DNA of 54,543 nt from an uncultured Hyphomicrobiales bacterium (GTDB lineage Bacteria; Pseudomonadota; Alphaproteobacteria; Rhizobiales; Beijerinckiaceae), in contig CAINED010000041.1 in the NCBI GenBank assembly GCA_903847605.1, positions 1 through 54,543 on the forward strand, written 5' to 3'. Every line of letters begins with the position of its first letter. Position 1 is the stretch's first letter. Positions 42,902 to 51,975 of this stretch are shown piece after piece. The position numbers and the translations under genes were made by a program. The notes below the pieces were generated by a model, which was given only the letters and a program-made list of their open reading frames with translations, was not told the DNA's origin and ran no database searches.

Positions 42902-43876
42902 ATGGCCAATCCGAAAGTCACATTCGCGTCCGGTCTCTATGACAGGATGCTGCCGCTCTATACCGGCGACGTGAAGCCCGAGGGTGTCGATCTCGAATTC
43001 ATCCGAATCGAATCGCCGCGCGAAATTTTCGACCGCATGGCCGGCAAGCTGGAGTTCGATGTTGCCGAATTCTCCTGCTCGGAGTTTATCTCGCGCATGG
43101 CGGCGGGCGACCGTACATTTGTGGCCATTCCCGTTTTCGCCTCGCGCGTTTTCCGTCACGGCATGATCACGGTGAACCGCAAGCTCATCGCCAAGCCGAA
43201 GGATTTCGAAGGCAAGCGCATCGGCGTGCCACTTTACACGATGACGGCGGCAATCTTCATCAAGGGCCATCTGCAACACGATTACGGGGTCGATCTCTCT
43301 GATGTCACATGGGTGCAAGGCGCAATCAATGGCGAGAGCACGCATGGCAATCCGACGATCATGCCGCTGGTGAAGCCGGTCAAGATCGAGAAAAAGCCGG
43401 AGGGACGCACGCTCAGCGACATGATCTCGGACGGCGAGATCGCCGGCATTATCGGCACCACACTACCGCTCTCGATGAAGACGAATCCGGACGTCGTCAG
43501 GCTCTTCCCGAATTATCGCGAGATCGAAAAGGAGCTCTGGCGCACCAAGCGCATCTTCCCGATCATGCATCTCATTGCCATCAAGCGCGACGTCTACGAG
43601 AAGAATCCCTTCATCGCGCAGTCTCTCTACGACGCTTTCGCGAAGGCCAAGAAACAGGCTCTGGACAAGATGTATTATATCGGCGCCTTGCGCTACATGC
43701 TGCCGTGGCTGCCAGCCGATCTCGACGAAATCGACGAGGTCTTCGGCGGCGATCCCTGGCCTTATGGGCTTGAACCGAACCGGCCGACGCTGGAAGCGCT
43801 CAACCAGTTTCTTGAAGATCAATATCTGATCCCGAAGAAGATCGATCTTGATGATATGTTTGTTCTGAAGGGATGA
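42902..43876 (+). CDS. 4,5-dihydroxyphthalate decarboxylase-like PBP-fold protein
   Basis: The 324-residue protein starts [27 protein letters not shown] and contains [27 protein letters not shown] and [20 protein letters not shown], the pattern of 4,5-dihydroxyphthalate decarboxylase. It has no signal peptide, which fits a cytoplasmic enzyme. The family is a periplasmic-binding-protein fold that works as a decarboxylase in phthalate breakdown; many members have other aromatic or unknown substrates. GGGGGAAAC precedes the ATG. It lies between the lyase and apt on the same strand. Confidence 0.78.
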   Translation: MANPKVTFASGLYDRMLPLYTGDVKPEGVDLEFIRIESPREIFDRMAGKLEFDVAEFSCSEFISRMAAGDRTFVAIPVFASRVFRHGMITVNRKLIAKPKDFEGKRIGVPLYTMTAAIFIKGHLQHDYGVDLSDVTWVQGAINGESTHGNPTIMPLVKPVKIEKKPEGRTLSDMISDGEIAGIIGTTLPLSMKTNPDVVRLFPNYREIEKELWRTKRIFPIMHLIAIKRDVYEKNPFIAQSLYDAFAKAKKQALDKMYYIGALRYMLPWLPADLDEIDEVFGGDPWPYGLEPNRPTLEALNQFLEDQYLIPKKIDLDDMFVLKG

Positions 43877-43925
43877 AAGCAGGCGCTGTCATTTATCCGT
43901 CATCGACTCTCCATACAGGCCGAAC

Positions 43926-44465
43926 ATGAATTCCTTCACACATCTCCGCGACACCGTCCGCACCATTCCGGATTATCCCAAGCCCGGGATCATGTTCCGG
44001 GATATCACGACGCTGCTCGGCAATCCCCGCGCCTTCCGCCGCGCGGTGGACGAACTCGTGCAACCCTGGGCGGGCATGCGCATCGACAAAGTGGCGGGGA
44101 TGGAGGCGCGCGGCTTCATTCTCGGCGGCGCCGTGGCGCATCAACTGTCGTCGGGCTTTATCCCCATCCGCAAGAAGGGCAAGCTGCCACATACGACAGT
44201 GTCCATCGCCTATTCGCTGGAGTATGGCGTCGACGAGATGGAAGTGCACAGCGACGCCGTGACGAAGGGGCAGCGGGTTATTCTCGTTGACGATCTCATC
44301 GCGACCGGCGGTACGGCGACCGGCGCAGTCAGACTGTTGCAGCAGATCGGCGCGGAAGTTGTGGCCGCCTGCTTCGTCATAGACCTGCCGGAACTCGGCG
44401 GCGCGAAGAAGATCGAGGCTCTGGGCGTTCCCGTTCGCACGCTCATGACATTCGAGGGGCATTGA
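43926..44465 (+). CDS. apt: adenine phosphoribosyltransferase
   Basis: The 179-residue protein is full length for Apt, which turns adenine and PRPP into AMP. The PRPP loop [14 protein letters not shown] (about residues 117-130) and the N-terminal [18 protein letters not shown] are diagnostic. Adenine is released by the MtnP encoded downstream, so its location in this cluster makes metabolic sense. It ends three bases before mtnA. Confidence 0.96.
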   Translation: MNSFTHLRDTVRTIPDYPKPGIMFRDITTLLGNPRAFRRAVDELVQPWAGMRIDKVAGMEARGFILGGAVAHQLSSGFIPIRKKGKLPHTTVSIAYSLEYGVDEMEVHSDAVTKGQRVILVDDLIATGGTATGAVRLLQQIGAEVVAACFVIDLPELGGAKKIEALGVPVRTLMTFEGH

Positions 44466-44468
44466 ACC

Positions 44469-45551
44469 TTGAAGATAGGCGGCGCGCATTACCGCACCAT
44501 CTGGCCGGAGGGCGATGGCGTGCGTGTGATCAATCAGACGCGGTTGCCTTTCGCCTTCGAGACAGTCCTGCTGAAGTCTTCTGCCGATGCTGCAATCGCT
44601 ATCCGCACGATGATCGTGCGTGGCGCACCGCTCATCGGCGCGACCGCAGCATGGGGCGTTGCGCTTGCGATGCGCGCTGACGCAAGCGACGGCTGTCTTA
44701 CCGCCGCCATTGATGAACTGGGCGCGACGCGGCCTACGGCGGTCAATCTGCGCTGGGCGCTGGACCGCATGGAACGGGTGTTGCGTCCACTGCCGGCTTC
44801 GGCGCGCAACGAGGTGGCGGCGCAGGAATCCGCGCGCATCTGCGATCAAGATGTCGAATGCTGCCGCGCGATTGGCGCCCACGGCCTCGAATTGCTTGGA
44901 GACATCGCCGCACGCAAGGGTCGCGTGAACGTGCTCACTCACTGCAATGCCGGGTGGCTTGCAACCGTCGATTTCGGCACCGCGATTTCCCCCATCTATC
45001 AGGCGCATGATGCGGGACTCGACGTGCATGTGTGGGTCGACGAGACGCGGCCGCGCAATCAGGGCGCCTCGCTCACGGCATACGAACTCGGCGCGCATGG
45101 CGTGCCGCATACCGTGATCGCCGACAATGCCGGCGGGCATCTCATGCAGCATGGCCAGGTCGATATCGTCATCACAGGCGCAGATCGCGTGACGGCGACC
45201 GGCGATGCCGCGAACAAGATCGGCACCTATCTCAAGGCCCTTGCGGCAAGCGACAACAACGTTCCCTTTTATGTAGCGCTGCCATCATCGACGATTGACT
45301 GGAAGCTGTCGGAGGGCGTGCGCGACATACCCATCGAGGAGCGCGATGCGCGCGAGGTCACGCATATGACCGGACAATTGGAGGACGGCGCGATTGCCGA
45401 AGTGCGGATCGTCGCGCCCGGCAGCACTGCAGCCAATCCCGCCTTCGATGTGACGCCGGCGCGGCTCATCACAGGCCTGATCACCGAGCGCGGCATCTGC
45501 GAGGCATCGCGGGATGGTTTGCGCAAACTGTTTCCCGAGCAGTCGGCATGA
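44469..45551 (+). CDS. mtnA: S-methyl-5-thioribose-1-phosphate isomerase
   Basis: The 360-residue protein has the MtnA signature: RGAPLIG at 51-57, the catalytic Cys159 in LTHCNAG, Asp239 in TGADRV and [10 protein letters not shown]. It converts 5-methylthioribose-1-phosphate (or 5-deoxyribose-1-phosphate) to the ribulose form. The start is TTG, three bases after the apt stop; GAGGGG lies nine bases upstream, and the in-frame stop of apt rules out anything earlier. The next gene in the same direction is a class II aldolase. Confidence 0.93.
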   Translation: MKIGGAHYRTIWPEGDGVRVINQTRLPFAFETVLLKSSADAAIAIRTMIVRGAPLIGATAAWGVALAMRADASDGCLTAAIDELGATRPTAVNLRWALDRMERVLRPLPASARNEVAAQESARICDQDVECCRAIGAHGLELLGDIAARKGRVNVLTHCNAGWLATVDFGTAISPIYQAHDAGLDVHVWVDETRPRNQGASLTAYELGAHGVPHTVIADNAGGHLMQHGQVDIVITGADRVTATGDAANKIGTYLKALAASDNNVPFYVALPSSTIDWKLSEGVRDIPIEERDAREVTHMTGQLEDGAIAEVRIVAPGSTAANPAFDVTPARLITGLITERGICEASRDGLRKLFPEQSA

Positions 45552-45579
45552 GGAACTTTCGGTCATATGCGATGCGCTT

Positions 45580-45701
45580 CCTTCCCCTTCAGGGGAAGGT
45601 GTCGCTCCGCAGGAGCGACGGACGGGGTATGCCGCGCTGCTGTGATCGTGTTTCACCCCACCCGTCTCGCTTCGCGAGCCACCCTCCCCTGAAGGGGAGG
45701 G
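45580..45701 (+). repeat. multi-hairpin dispersed repeat between mtnA and the aldolase gene
   Basis: Four hairpins lie in order: CCTTCCCC/GGGGAAGG (45580-45599), TCGCTCC/GGAGCGA (45602-45618), CTCGC/GCGAG (45666-45678) and CCCTCCCC/GGGGAGGG (45682-45701). The first and last have similar arms in mirror arrangement. The final arm GGGGAGGG is also the ribosome-binding site of the aldolase gene, whose ATG is at 45706. Elements with this sequence style are scattered in other alphaproteobacteria. Confidence 0.8.
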
Positions 45702-45705
45702 GCAG

Positions 45706-46338
45706 ATGAGCCCCGCACGCGACATCATCCGCATCGCCTGCGCGATGGATGTGCGCGGATTTGCGCCATCGAAATCCGGCAATGTCTCTGCGCGCACGAA
45801 TGAGGGCTTTCTCGTCACGCCCACGGGAATGGCGTATGCCCTCCTCAAGCCCGCAGATCTCGTGCATCTCGATCTCGATGGCAATGTGATCAAGGGCAAA
45901 CACCGGCCATCTTCGGAATGGCGCTTTCATGCGTCCATTTATCGAGCACGGCCGGAAGCGAATGCCATCGTCCATAATCATTCGCCGCGCGCCACGGCGC
46001 TCTCATGTGCGCGCAAGGGGATTCCCGCCTTTCATTACATGATTGCGATGGCAGGCGGCGACGACATCCGCTGCGCCGCATACGCCACTTTCGGCACGCA
46101 GGAACTCGCGGACCAGGCAGTCTTAGCTCTGAAAGATCGCAAGGCCTGCCTTCTCGCCAATCACGGTGTCATTGCCATGGGCGCTACGCTGGATGCGGCC
46201 TGGGCTCTCGCGCAGGAAGTCGAGAATTTGGCCGGCGAATATCTCGATCTGCTTGCTTCCGGGCTCAAGCCCGTATTGCTCGGCAAGGCCGAGATGGCGC
46301 GGGTTTCAGCGAAATTCGCGGATTACGGGCGAAAATGA
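45706..46338 (+). CDS. class II aldolase, L-fuculose-1-phosphate aldolase-like (probable Ald2)
   Basis: The 210-residue protein has the metal ligands of FucA-type aldolases: Glu71 (SSEWRFH), His90 and His92 (HNHS) and His153 (LANHG). Its length and the SGNVSAR and PTG segments fit FucA better than MtnB dehydratase. Being next to mtnA, apt and, after one gene, mtnP, it is best explained as the aldolase of the DHAP shunt, cleaving 5-methylthio- or 5-deoxyribulose-1-phosphate to DHAP and an aldehyde. Its start codon lies five bases after a strong hairpin that contains the ribosome-binding site. Confidence 0.85.
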   Translation: MSPARDIIRIACAMDVRGFAPSKSGNVSARTNEGFLVTPTGMAYALLKPADLVHLDLDGNVIKGKHRPSSEWRFHASIYRARPEANAIVHNHSPRATALSCARKGIPAFHYMIAMAGGDDIRCAAYATFGTQELADQAVLALKDRKACLLANHGVIAMGATLDAAWALAQEVENLAGEYLDLLASGLKPVLLGKAEMARVSAKFADYGRK

Positions 46339-47463
46339 TTAGCGATTGAAATCGAAAACCGCGCGCGCATTGCCATTGAAGATCATGCGCCGCTTCTCTT
46401 CGCCGAATACAGGCGGGATCGCATAGTAGGGATCGTCGAAGTCCCAATGCGGATAATCGCTCGCAAACAGGATACGGTCCCAGCCGATCCAGTCCATCGT
46501 GTCCATCACGTCGCGCGGCCGCTCGGATTCCTCCATCGGCTGCGTCGTCACCCAGATGTTGTTGCGCAGATATTCCGATGGCGCCTTCTTCAGATGCGGC
46601 ACTTCGAATTTCAGCTTCTTCCAGTTGCGGTCGAGCCGCCAGCCGAGCGCCGGCATCCAGGCAAAGCCGGATTCGATGACGACGATCTTCAATTTCGGCA
46701 GATGTTCGAACAGCCCTTCCATGATCATCGAGGTGACCATCGCCGAACATGAGGACGCGTGTTCGGTCATTTCCTCGACATAGTAGGAGCACCAGCCGCT
46801 GCTGGTTGAAGCCCAGCCGCTGTAGCCGAAAACATGGATGCCGACGGGCAGGCCCGCATCCACGGCGGCTTCGTAGATCGGCCAGTATTTCTTGCGTCCG
46901 AGCGCCTCGTTGGTGCGGCTCATCAGCAGCACCTGGCAGAAGTGCTTGTCGCCGGCGCGGCGGCGTATTTCCGCAACCGCCGCGGCAGGGTCTTCGTAAG
47001 GCACGACGATGGAGGCCTTGAGACGTGGCTCGGGCCGCGCCCATGTTTCAAGCTGCCATTCGTTCGAAGCGGTGGCGAGCGAAGCCGAAAGCTCCATGTT
47101 CATCTCGCCCTGGCCGCTCGGCGAAAGCGGGTTCATCACTCCGAATTCGACATCGTAGGCATCGAGCAATTGCTGGCGCATGAAGTCGAGGCTTGAGCCG
47201 GCCATCGTGCCGTCGGGCGGATAGGCATCGCGGCGCATGCCGCTGTCGGGCTGGGATTTCGGGTAGGGATGACCCTTTGAAAAGCCGTGGCGGTTGCGCG
47301 TGCCGAAAGTCTGCCACAAATCCCAGGCGCGCGTGGACATGAACGGCTTCATGTCCAGCGGCGAATTGATGCGCGGATGAATATCGCAATCGACGAGGCG
47401 CAGCCGGTTCGATGCCTGCGTCGAGGCTTGCGGCGAATCCTGGAGACGCACGTGCTCGTTCAT
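46339..47463 (-). CDS. amidohydrolase-family protein
   Basis: The 374-residue Amidohydro_2 protein has VDCDIHPRINSP at the N-terminus, LPVGIHVFGYSGWAS, KIVVIESGFAWMP and ILFASDYPHWDFDDP, the metal and catalytic sites of the fold. It resembles the 32823 gene closely in layout and motifs, so the two are paralogues. It lies on the opposite strand between the aldolase and mtnP genes, interrupting the salvage cluster. Its stop is directly against the aldolase stop. Its role is unknown. Confidence 0.85.
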   Translation of the reverse strand: MNEHVRLQDSPQASTQASNRLRLVDCDIHPRINSPLDMKPFMSTRAWDLWQTFGTRNRHGFSKGHPYPKSQPDSGMRRDAYPPDGTMAGSSLDFMRQQLLDAYDVEFGVMNPLSPSGQGEMNMELSASLATASNEWQLETWARPEPRLKASIVVPYEDPAAAVAEIRRRAGDKHFCQVLLMSRTNEALGRKKYWPIYEAAVDAGLPVGIHVFGYSGWASTSSGWCSYYVEEMTEHASSCSAMVTSMIMEGLFEHLPKLKIVVIESGFAWMPALGWRLDRNWKKLKFEVPHLKKAPSEYLRNNIWVTTQPMEESERPRDVMDTMDWIGWDRILFASDYPHWDFDDPYYAIPPVFGEEKRRMIFNGNARAVFDFNR

Positions 47464-47596
47464 ATTTTCAGGCCCTTGAGGTGTTTCCGGACGTCATTCT
47501 AGCACGTTTCGCAGGGGAATGAACGCCACCCCGCGCGCGGCCTTGGCGGGCCGTCATGCGCCGCCTATTGTCCGCGGGGATTCGCTGGGAGTGCAC

Positions 47597-48469
47597 ATGG
47601 CCAGAGCAATCGTCGGCATCATCGGAGGATCGGGGGTTTACGACCTTCCGGGTCTCGAAGACCTGCGCGAAGAACGGATCGAGACGCCCTTTGGCGCGCC
47701 GTCCGACGCGTTACGCTTTGGCCGCGTCGGCGATACGCAGGCCGTGTTCCTGCCGCGGCACGGGCGCGGCCACGTGCTGTCGCCCTCCGGCATCAATTAT
47801 CTGGCGAACATCTGGGCGCTGAAGAGCGTGGGGGTGACGGACATCATCTCCGTTTCGGCCTGCGGTTCGTTCCGGGAAGAATTGCCGCCCGGCACATTCG
47901 TCCTGGTCGATCAGTTCGTCGATCGCACGCATCTGCGCGAATCGAGTTTCTTCGGTAACGGCTGCGTCGCCCACGTTTCCATGGCGCATCCTGTCGCGCC
48001 GCTCTTGCAGGACAGGATCGAGACGGCGGCGCGCGCCGAGGGCGTCGATGTCAGGCGCGGGGGCGCCTACATTTGCATGGAAGGGCCGCAATTCTCCTCG
48101 CTGGCGGAATCGCTCACCTACAGACAGCTTGGCTACGCCGTCATCGGCATGACGGCGATGCCGGAAGCCAAGCTCGCGCGCGAGGCCGAGATTTCCTATG
48201 CAACCATTGCCATGGTGACGGATTTCGATTGCTGGCATCCGGACCATGACAATGTCGATGTCGCCTCGGTCATCAAGATCGTCTTCGAGAACGCTCATAA
48301 GGCGGCTGGCGTCATCGCGCGTCTCCTGCGCGATTTTCCGGCCGAGCACGAAGCCTGTCCCGTCGGCTCCGACAGGGCGCTCGACGCCGCGATGATCACC
48401 GCGCCATCGGCGCGCGATCCGGCGCTGCTGGCAAAACTTGAGCCCATTTTGCGGCGGCTGTCGGCCTGA
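47597..48469 (+). CDS. mtnP: S-methyl-5'-thioadenosine phosphorylase
   Basis: The 290-residue protein has the family markers GIIGGSGVYDLPGL, LPRHGRGH, GSFREELPPGTFVLVDQFVDRT and MEGPQFSSLAES. It splits 5'-methylthioadenosine (and often 5'-deoxyadenosine) with phosphate to adenine and the sugar 1-phosphate. The ATG at 47597 is favoured by GGGAG upstream and by the usual start MARAIVGIIGG. Its stop overlaps the recQ start. Product genes mtnA and apt are upstream on the same strand. Confidence 0.94.
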   Translation: MARAIVGIIGGSGVYDLPGLEDLREERIETPFGAPSDALRFGRVGDTQAVFLPRHGRGHVLSPSGINYLANIWALKSVGVTDIISVSACGSFREELPPGTFVLVDQFVDRTHLRESSFFGNGCVAHVSMAHPVAPLLQDRIETAARAEGVDVRRGGAYICMEGPQFSSLAESLTYRQLGYAVIGMTAMPEAKLAREAEISYATIAMVTDFDCWHPDHDNVDVASVIKIVFENAHKAAGVIARLLRDFPAEHEACPVGSDRALDAAMITAPSARDPALLAKLEPILRRLSA

Positions 48470-50289
48470 TGCCATCCAAACACGATGTGTTGCGCGATGT
48501 CTTCGGCTTCGACGGCTTCCGGCCGGGCCAGGAAGGCATTGTCGATTGCCTGCTTGCCAGACGGCATGTGCTGGCCGTGATGCCGACCGGCTCGGGCAAG
48601 TCGCTCTGCTATCAGGTTCCGGCCATCGTGAAAGGCGGCCTGACTGTCGTCGTCTCGCCTCTCGTCGCGCTGATGCAGGATCAGGTTGCCGCCCTGAAGC
48701 TGGCGGGCGTCGCCGCCGCAACGATCAATTCGGCGGCGATGCGGGACGCGAATGTTGCGATCTGGCGCGATGTCGCACAGGGCAAAATCAATATCCTTTA
48801 TCTCGCGCCCGAGCGGCTGATGACGGAGCGGATGATTACCGCCCTGCAACGGCTCGATGTGCGGCTCATCGCCGTCGACGAGGCGCATTGCATCTCGCAA
48901 TGGGGCGCATCGTTCCGGCCGGAATACGAGGGGCTGCACGGCTTGCGCGATGCTTTTCCGGGCGTGCCCATCGGCGCTTTCACGGCCACAGCCGACGAGC
49001 CTGCGCGCCGGGACATCGTGAAAAAACTCTTTGGCGGCGAAGCCGAAGTCTATGTCTCGGGCTTCGACCGGCCCAACATCGCCCTGACTGTCGAGCCCAA
49101 AGTCAACGGCCGCAAGCAACTTGAAGTCTTCCTGCAGAAACATCGCGGCGAAAGCGGCATTATCTATGCGCTCTCGCGCAAGAGCACCGAGGAGATCGCG
49201 GAATTTCTTAGCGGCAAGGGCTATCGCGCCGTGCCCTATCATGCAGGCCTTGGCGCGGCGCAGCGCAGCGAGACGCAGGATTTGTTCATGACCGAGAAGG
49301 GCGTCATCGTCTGCGCGACGATCGCCTTCGGCATGGGTATCGACAAGCCTGACGTGCGCTTTGTGTTTCACGCCGACCTGCCGTCGTCACCCGATGCCTA
49401 TTACCAGGAAATCGGCCGCGCGGGCCGCGACGGAAAGCCGGCGGTTGCGCATATGGTCTTCGGCCTCGGCGACATTCGCACGCGCCGCACCTTCATCGAC
49501 GGGAGCGATGCGGACGACGAGCACAAGCGGCGCGAGCATCAACGGCTCAATGCGCTCGTTGCCTATTGCGAGGCTTCATCATGCCGGCGCATTTCGCTGC
49601 TCGCCTATTTCGGCGAAGAGTCGCAGGCCTGCGGCAATTGCGATGTCTGCCGCAATCCTTCGGCCACGATCGATGGCGCGCGGGAGGCGCGCATCGTCTG
49701 CGAAGCCGTGCGCCAGACCGGCGAGCGTTTCGGCGCCGTGCATGTCGTCGATGTGATCGCCGGCAAGACAACGGAACGTGTGACATCGCTCGGTCACGAC
49801 CGTCTCCCGGCGTTTAGGAGCGGGAAGAGCCTGCAGCGCTCCGAATGGCAATCCTTGCTGCGGCAGATGGTGGGCGCAGGACTGCTCGTTCATGACAGCG
49901 GCGGCTTTGGCGGCATCTCGCTCGGCGGCAAGGGCCGCGCGCTTCTGAATGGCGAGGGTACGTTCAACTATCGCCGCGATACGTTGCGCGCGAAAGCCAA
50001 ACGCGAGCGCGCAGGGTCGTCAGCGCCAGAGGCGTCGGGAGATCCGGAGCAGGAAGAACTGTTGCTGCGCCTCAAGACCTTGCGCCGGAAACTGGCAGGC
50101 GAACGGCGCGTGCCGGCCTATGTCGTTTTTTCCGATCGCACGCTGATCGACATGGCGGCGCGCGCTCCTTTGACGCGACGCGCCTTCGCCGAAGTGCACG
50201 GCATCGGCGCATCGAAGCTCGAGGAATTTTCCGCGATCTTCCTGCGCGAGATCATCGGCTTTATGAAAGAGCGCAGCAGCGTTTCATGA
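48469..50289 (+). CDS. recQ: ATP-dependent DNA helicase RecQ
   Basis: The 606-residue protein has the helicase core with Walker A MPTGSGKS (38-45) and DEAH (137-140), QEIGRAGRDG of motif VI, the RecQ zinc-binding cysteines (CRRISLLAYFGE with QACGNCDVC), a winged-helix region, and an HRDC domain near the C-terminus (about 520-600). It unwinds DNA in recombination and repair. The ATG shares its A with the mtnP stop TGA, so the two are coupled. The length fits typical RecQ. Confidence 0.97.
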   Translation: MPSKHDVLRDVFGFDGFRPGQEGIVDCLLARRHVLAVMPTGSGKSLCYQVPAIVKGGLTVVVSPLVALMQDQVAALKLAGVAAATINSAAMRDANVAIWRDVAQGKINILYLAPERLMTERMITALQRLDVRLIAVDEAHCISQWGASFRPEYEGLHGLRDAFPGVPIGAFTATADEPARRDIVKKLFGGEAEVYVSGFDRPNIALTVEPKVNGRKQLEVFLQKHRGESGIIYALSRKSTEEIAEFLSGKGYRAVPYHAGLGAAQRSETQDLFMTEKGVIVCATIAFGMGIDKPDVRFVFHADLPSSPDAYYQEIGRAGRDGKPAVAHMVFGLGDIRTRRTFIDGSDADDEHKRREHQRLNALVAYCEASSCRRISLLAYFGEESQACGNCDVCRNPSATIDGAREARIVCEAVRQTGERFGAVHVVDVIAGKTTERVTSLGHDRLPAFRSGKSLQRSEWQSLLRQMVGAGLLVHDSGGFGGISLGGKGRALLNGEGTFNYRRDTLRAKAKRERAGSSAPEASGDPEQEELLLRLKTLRRKLAGERRVPAYVVFSDRTLIDMAARAPLTRRAFAEVHGIGASKLEEFSAIFLREIIGFMKERSSVS

Positions 50290-51333
50290 TCAGGCGCTGC
50301 GGCGCGGCCAGAAACTCGCGCTCGTATATTCGAAAACCTTTTCCTCGCGCTGGTTCCAGCCATCGACGCGCGTGAAGAGGAGCCCCCATCCTTCGCGCGA
50401 TGTCTTGCGCTTGTCGGCAGGCGTCATCGTGTAGCGCAAGGTGTCGCCGGCATAGACGGGCTTGATCCATTTGAGATCGCGGAAGCCGGGCGAGGGCCCC
50501 TTGGCGGGCTCAGGCAGGCCGCGCCTGCGCGCTTCGTCGTAATAGGGTTTGCGCGACAGCACGAGCCGGCGCATGGCGGCCGCGGCCGTATGCCAACCCG
50601 AGGCGGTGAGCGCGCCGAACGGGCCTGCCTTCGCCTCGGCTTCATCGATATGAAATCTCTGCGGATCGAATTTCGTCGCGAAACGAATTACGCGCTCACG
50701 ATCGAAACGATAGGTGCCCATGTCGAAAGTGTCGCCGATCGCCGCATCGTCCCAATAGCCCGACAGCAGGGAATTGTTGTCGGACAATTGCGAGGGGTCG
50801 GCGATGCCGCGCGGCGCGGGCTCACGCTCATCGCCTGGCGGCGGCACGGACGGCGCGAGCGGTTTCGAGCGATCCATGTCCTTCGTGGCGACGAGCGTGA
50901 TGGCGCGATTGAGCATCTTGCGCTCGCCATGCTGGTTCGAAAGCGTGAATTCGAATTCGACGAGCCCCAGACCGGGACGCGACTGCGAGGTGCGGACGGA
51001 TTTCGCGACAGCCTGCACGGAGAGAATGTCGCCGGCGAAGACGGGCTTCATCCAGTTGAGTTCGGCAACGCCAGGCGAGCCCAGAAACATGTCGCTGCGC
51101 AGAAGATGCTCCGCATGCAGGCGCATGGCGATGCCGGCCGTGTGCCAGCCGGAGGCCGCGAGGCCGCCGAGCATCGATTTGCGTCCGGCTTCCTCGTCGA
51201 GATGAAACGGTTGCGGATCGAATTCTTTCGCAAATTCGATAATCTCGTCGCGCGTCACTTCATAGGCGCCATAGTCGTAAACGGCGCCCTCGGCGATGTC
51301 TTCGAATGTGCGGGGCAGGGGGGCAGAGGACAT
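50290..51333 (-). CDS. MaoC-family protein with two hotdog domains
   Basis: The 347-residue protein contains two MaoC-type hotdog domains, about residues 8-155 and 195-345. Each has the hydratase catalytic pair in FDPQxFHxD: Asp39/His44 in the first and Asp223/His228 in the second. Usually only one half of a double-hotdog enoyl-CoA hydratase 2 keeps the pair. The likely reaction is hydration of trans-2-enoyl-CoA. The ATG is supported by GGAG eight bases upstream; an upstream extension in the same frame reads into repeat-like sequence and is rejected. It is convergent with recQ. Confidence 0.87.
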   Translation of the reverse strand: MSSAPLPRTFEDIAEGAVYDYGAYEVTRDEIIEFAKEFDPQPFHLDEEAGRKSMLGGLAASGWHTAGIAMRLHAEHLLRSDMFLGSPGVAELNWMKPVFAGDILSVQAVAKSVRTSQSRPGLGLVEFEFTLSNQHGERKMLNRAITLVATKDMDRSKPLAPSVPPPGDEREPAPRGIADPSQLSDNNSLLSGYWDDAAIGDTFDMGTYRFDRERVIRFATKFDPQRFHIDEAEAKAGPFGALTASGWHTAAAAMRRLVLSRKPYYDEARRRGLPEPAKGPSPGFRDLKWIKPVYAGDTLRYTMTPADKRKTSREGWGLLFTRVDGWNQREEKVFEYTSASFWPRRSA

Positions 51334-51975
51334 TTTTGCTCCGTCATTCCGGGCTCGAGCCGTTGGCCTGAATGCCGTGCCTCGGTGTCCCGGAAGGTTG
51401 TTTGAATCGTGCCGGCGACACTCTCCGATTTGACGGCAATGCACAATCGGCAGGTCGAATTCCGGACGCCCAAACCGGTTGCGATGGACAGCCGCAAACG
51501 CTCCCGCGCTTCGATGGAAGCCGTGAGCATGAAGGGGCACGGGACGCTGGCGCGGCCTTGTGAGAATGGGGATGAAACTGGCGCACCAGCGTCCCGCGAT
51601 CCGGCTTTTTGCGGGGTCCGCCAAACCCTGGGAGTACAACGCCGGTGGCGGTGCAACGGGAATAGGCATGAGCCTTGCGGCGCATGCGTGCTGGCGATCC
51701 GGCCCGAACGCCGTGTCCGGTGAACACGACCCCCAGGCGCCGGTCTCACCCGCCAATCATGACCGCTCGCGACCGGCCCCTCGTGGATGAGATGGGAGGT
51801 ATATAGGAATATTTTCAGGATTTGTCAAGGGTGGCCAACCATAGCGACGGGTGAGATTGCGCCTGTTCGCAGCCGAGATGAGGGCGAATTCTACACGTGA
51901 TTTATGCAAAGGAATAACGCTTGCAAAACAAGGGGCGCGTTCTGTTGCGTAATTCTTGATTTATGCGGGGGCTGG
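51334..51975. other. gene-poor intergenic region with a long hairpin and short repeats
   Basis: I find no convincing gene in these 642 bases. Next to the MaoC start there is repeat-like GC-rich sequence. A strong hairpin with arms GGGACGCTGG (51541-51550) and CCAGCGTCCC (51586-51595) lies inside it. From about 51790 the DNA becomes AT-richer and contains TGATTTATGC at 51898 and 51957. Several open frames in 51372-51790 overlap on both strands and have no recognisable domain or ribosome site, so they are left out. Confidence 0.6.
51898..51966 (+). repeat. left copies of a short direct repeat flanking the hypothetical gene
   Basis: TGATTTATGC occurs at 51898-51907 and 51957-51966; the second copy is part of the longer TCTTGATTTATGC (51954-51966). 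The same 13-mer recurs at 52651-52663 on the other side of the hypothetical gene. TCTGTTGC at 51941-51948 has its complement GCAACAGA at 52662-52669. Confidence 0.65.

Noticed and set aside
51372..51790. Several overlapping frames of 60-140 codons upstream of the MaoC gene
   Set aside because: They exist on both strands, lack ribosome sites and domains, and the region looks like repeat or structured sequence.
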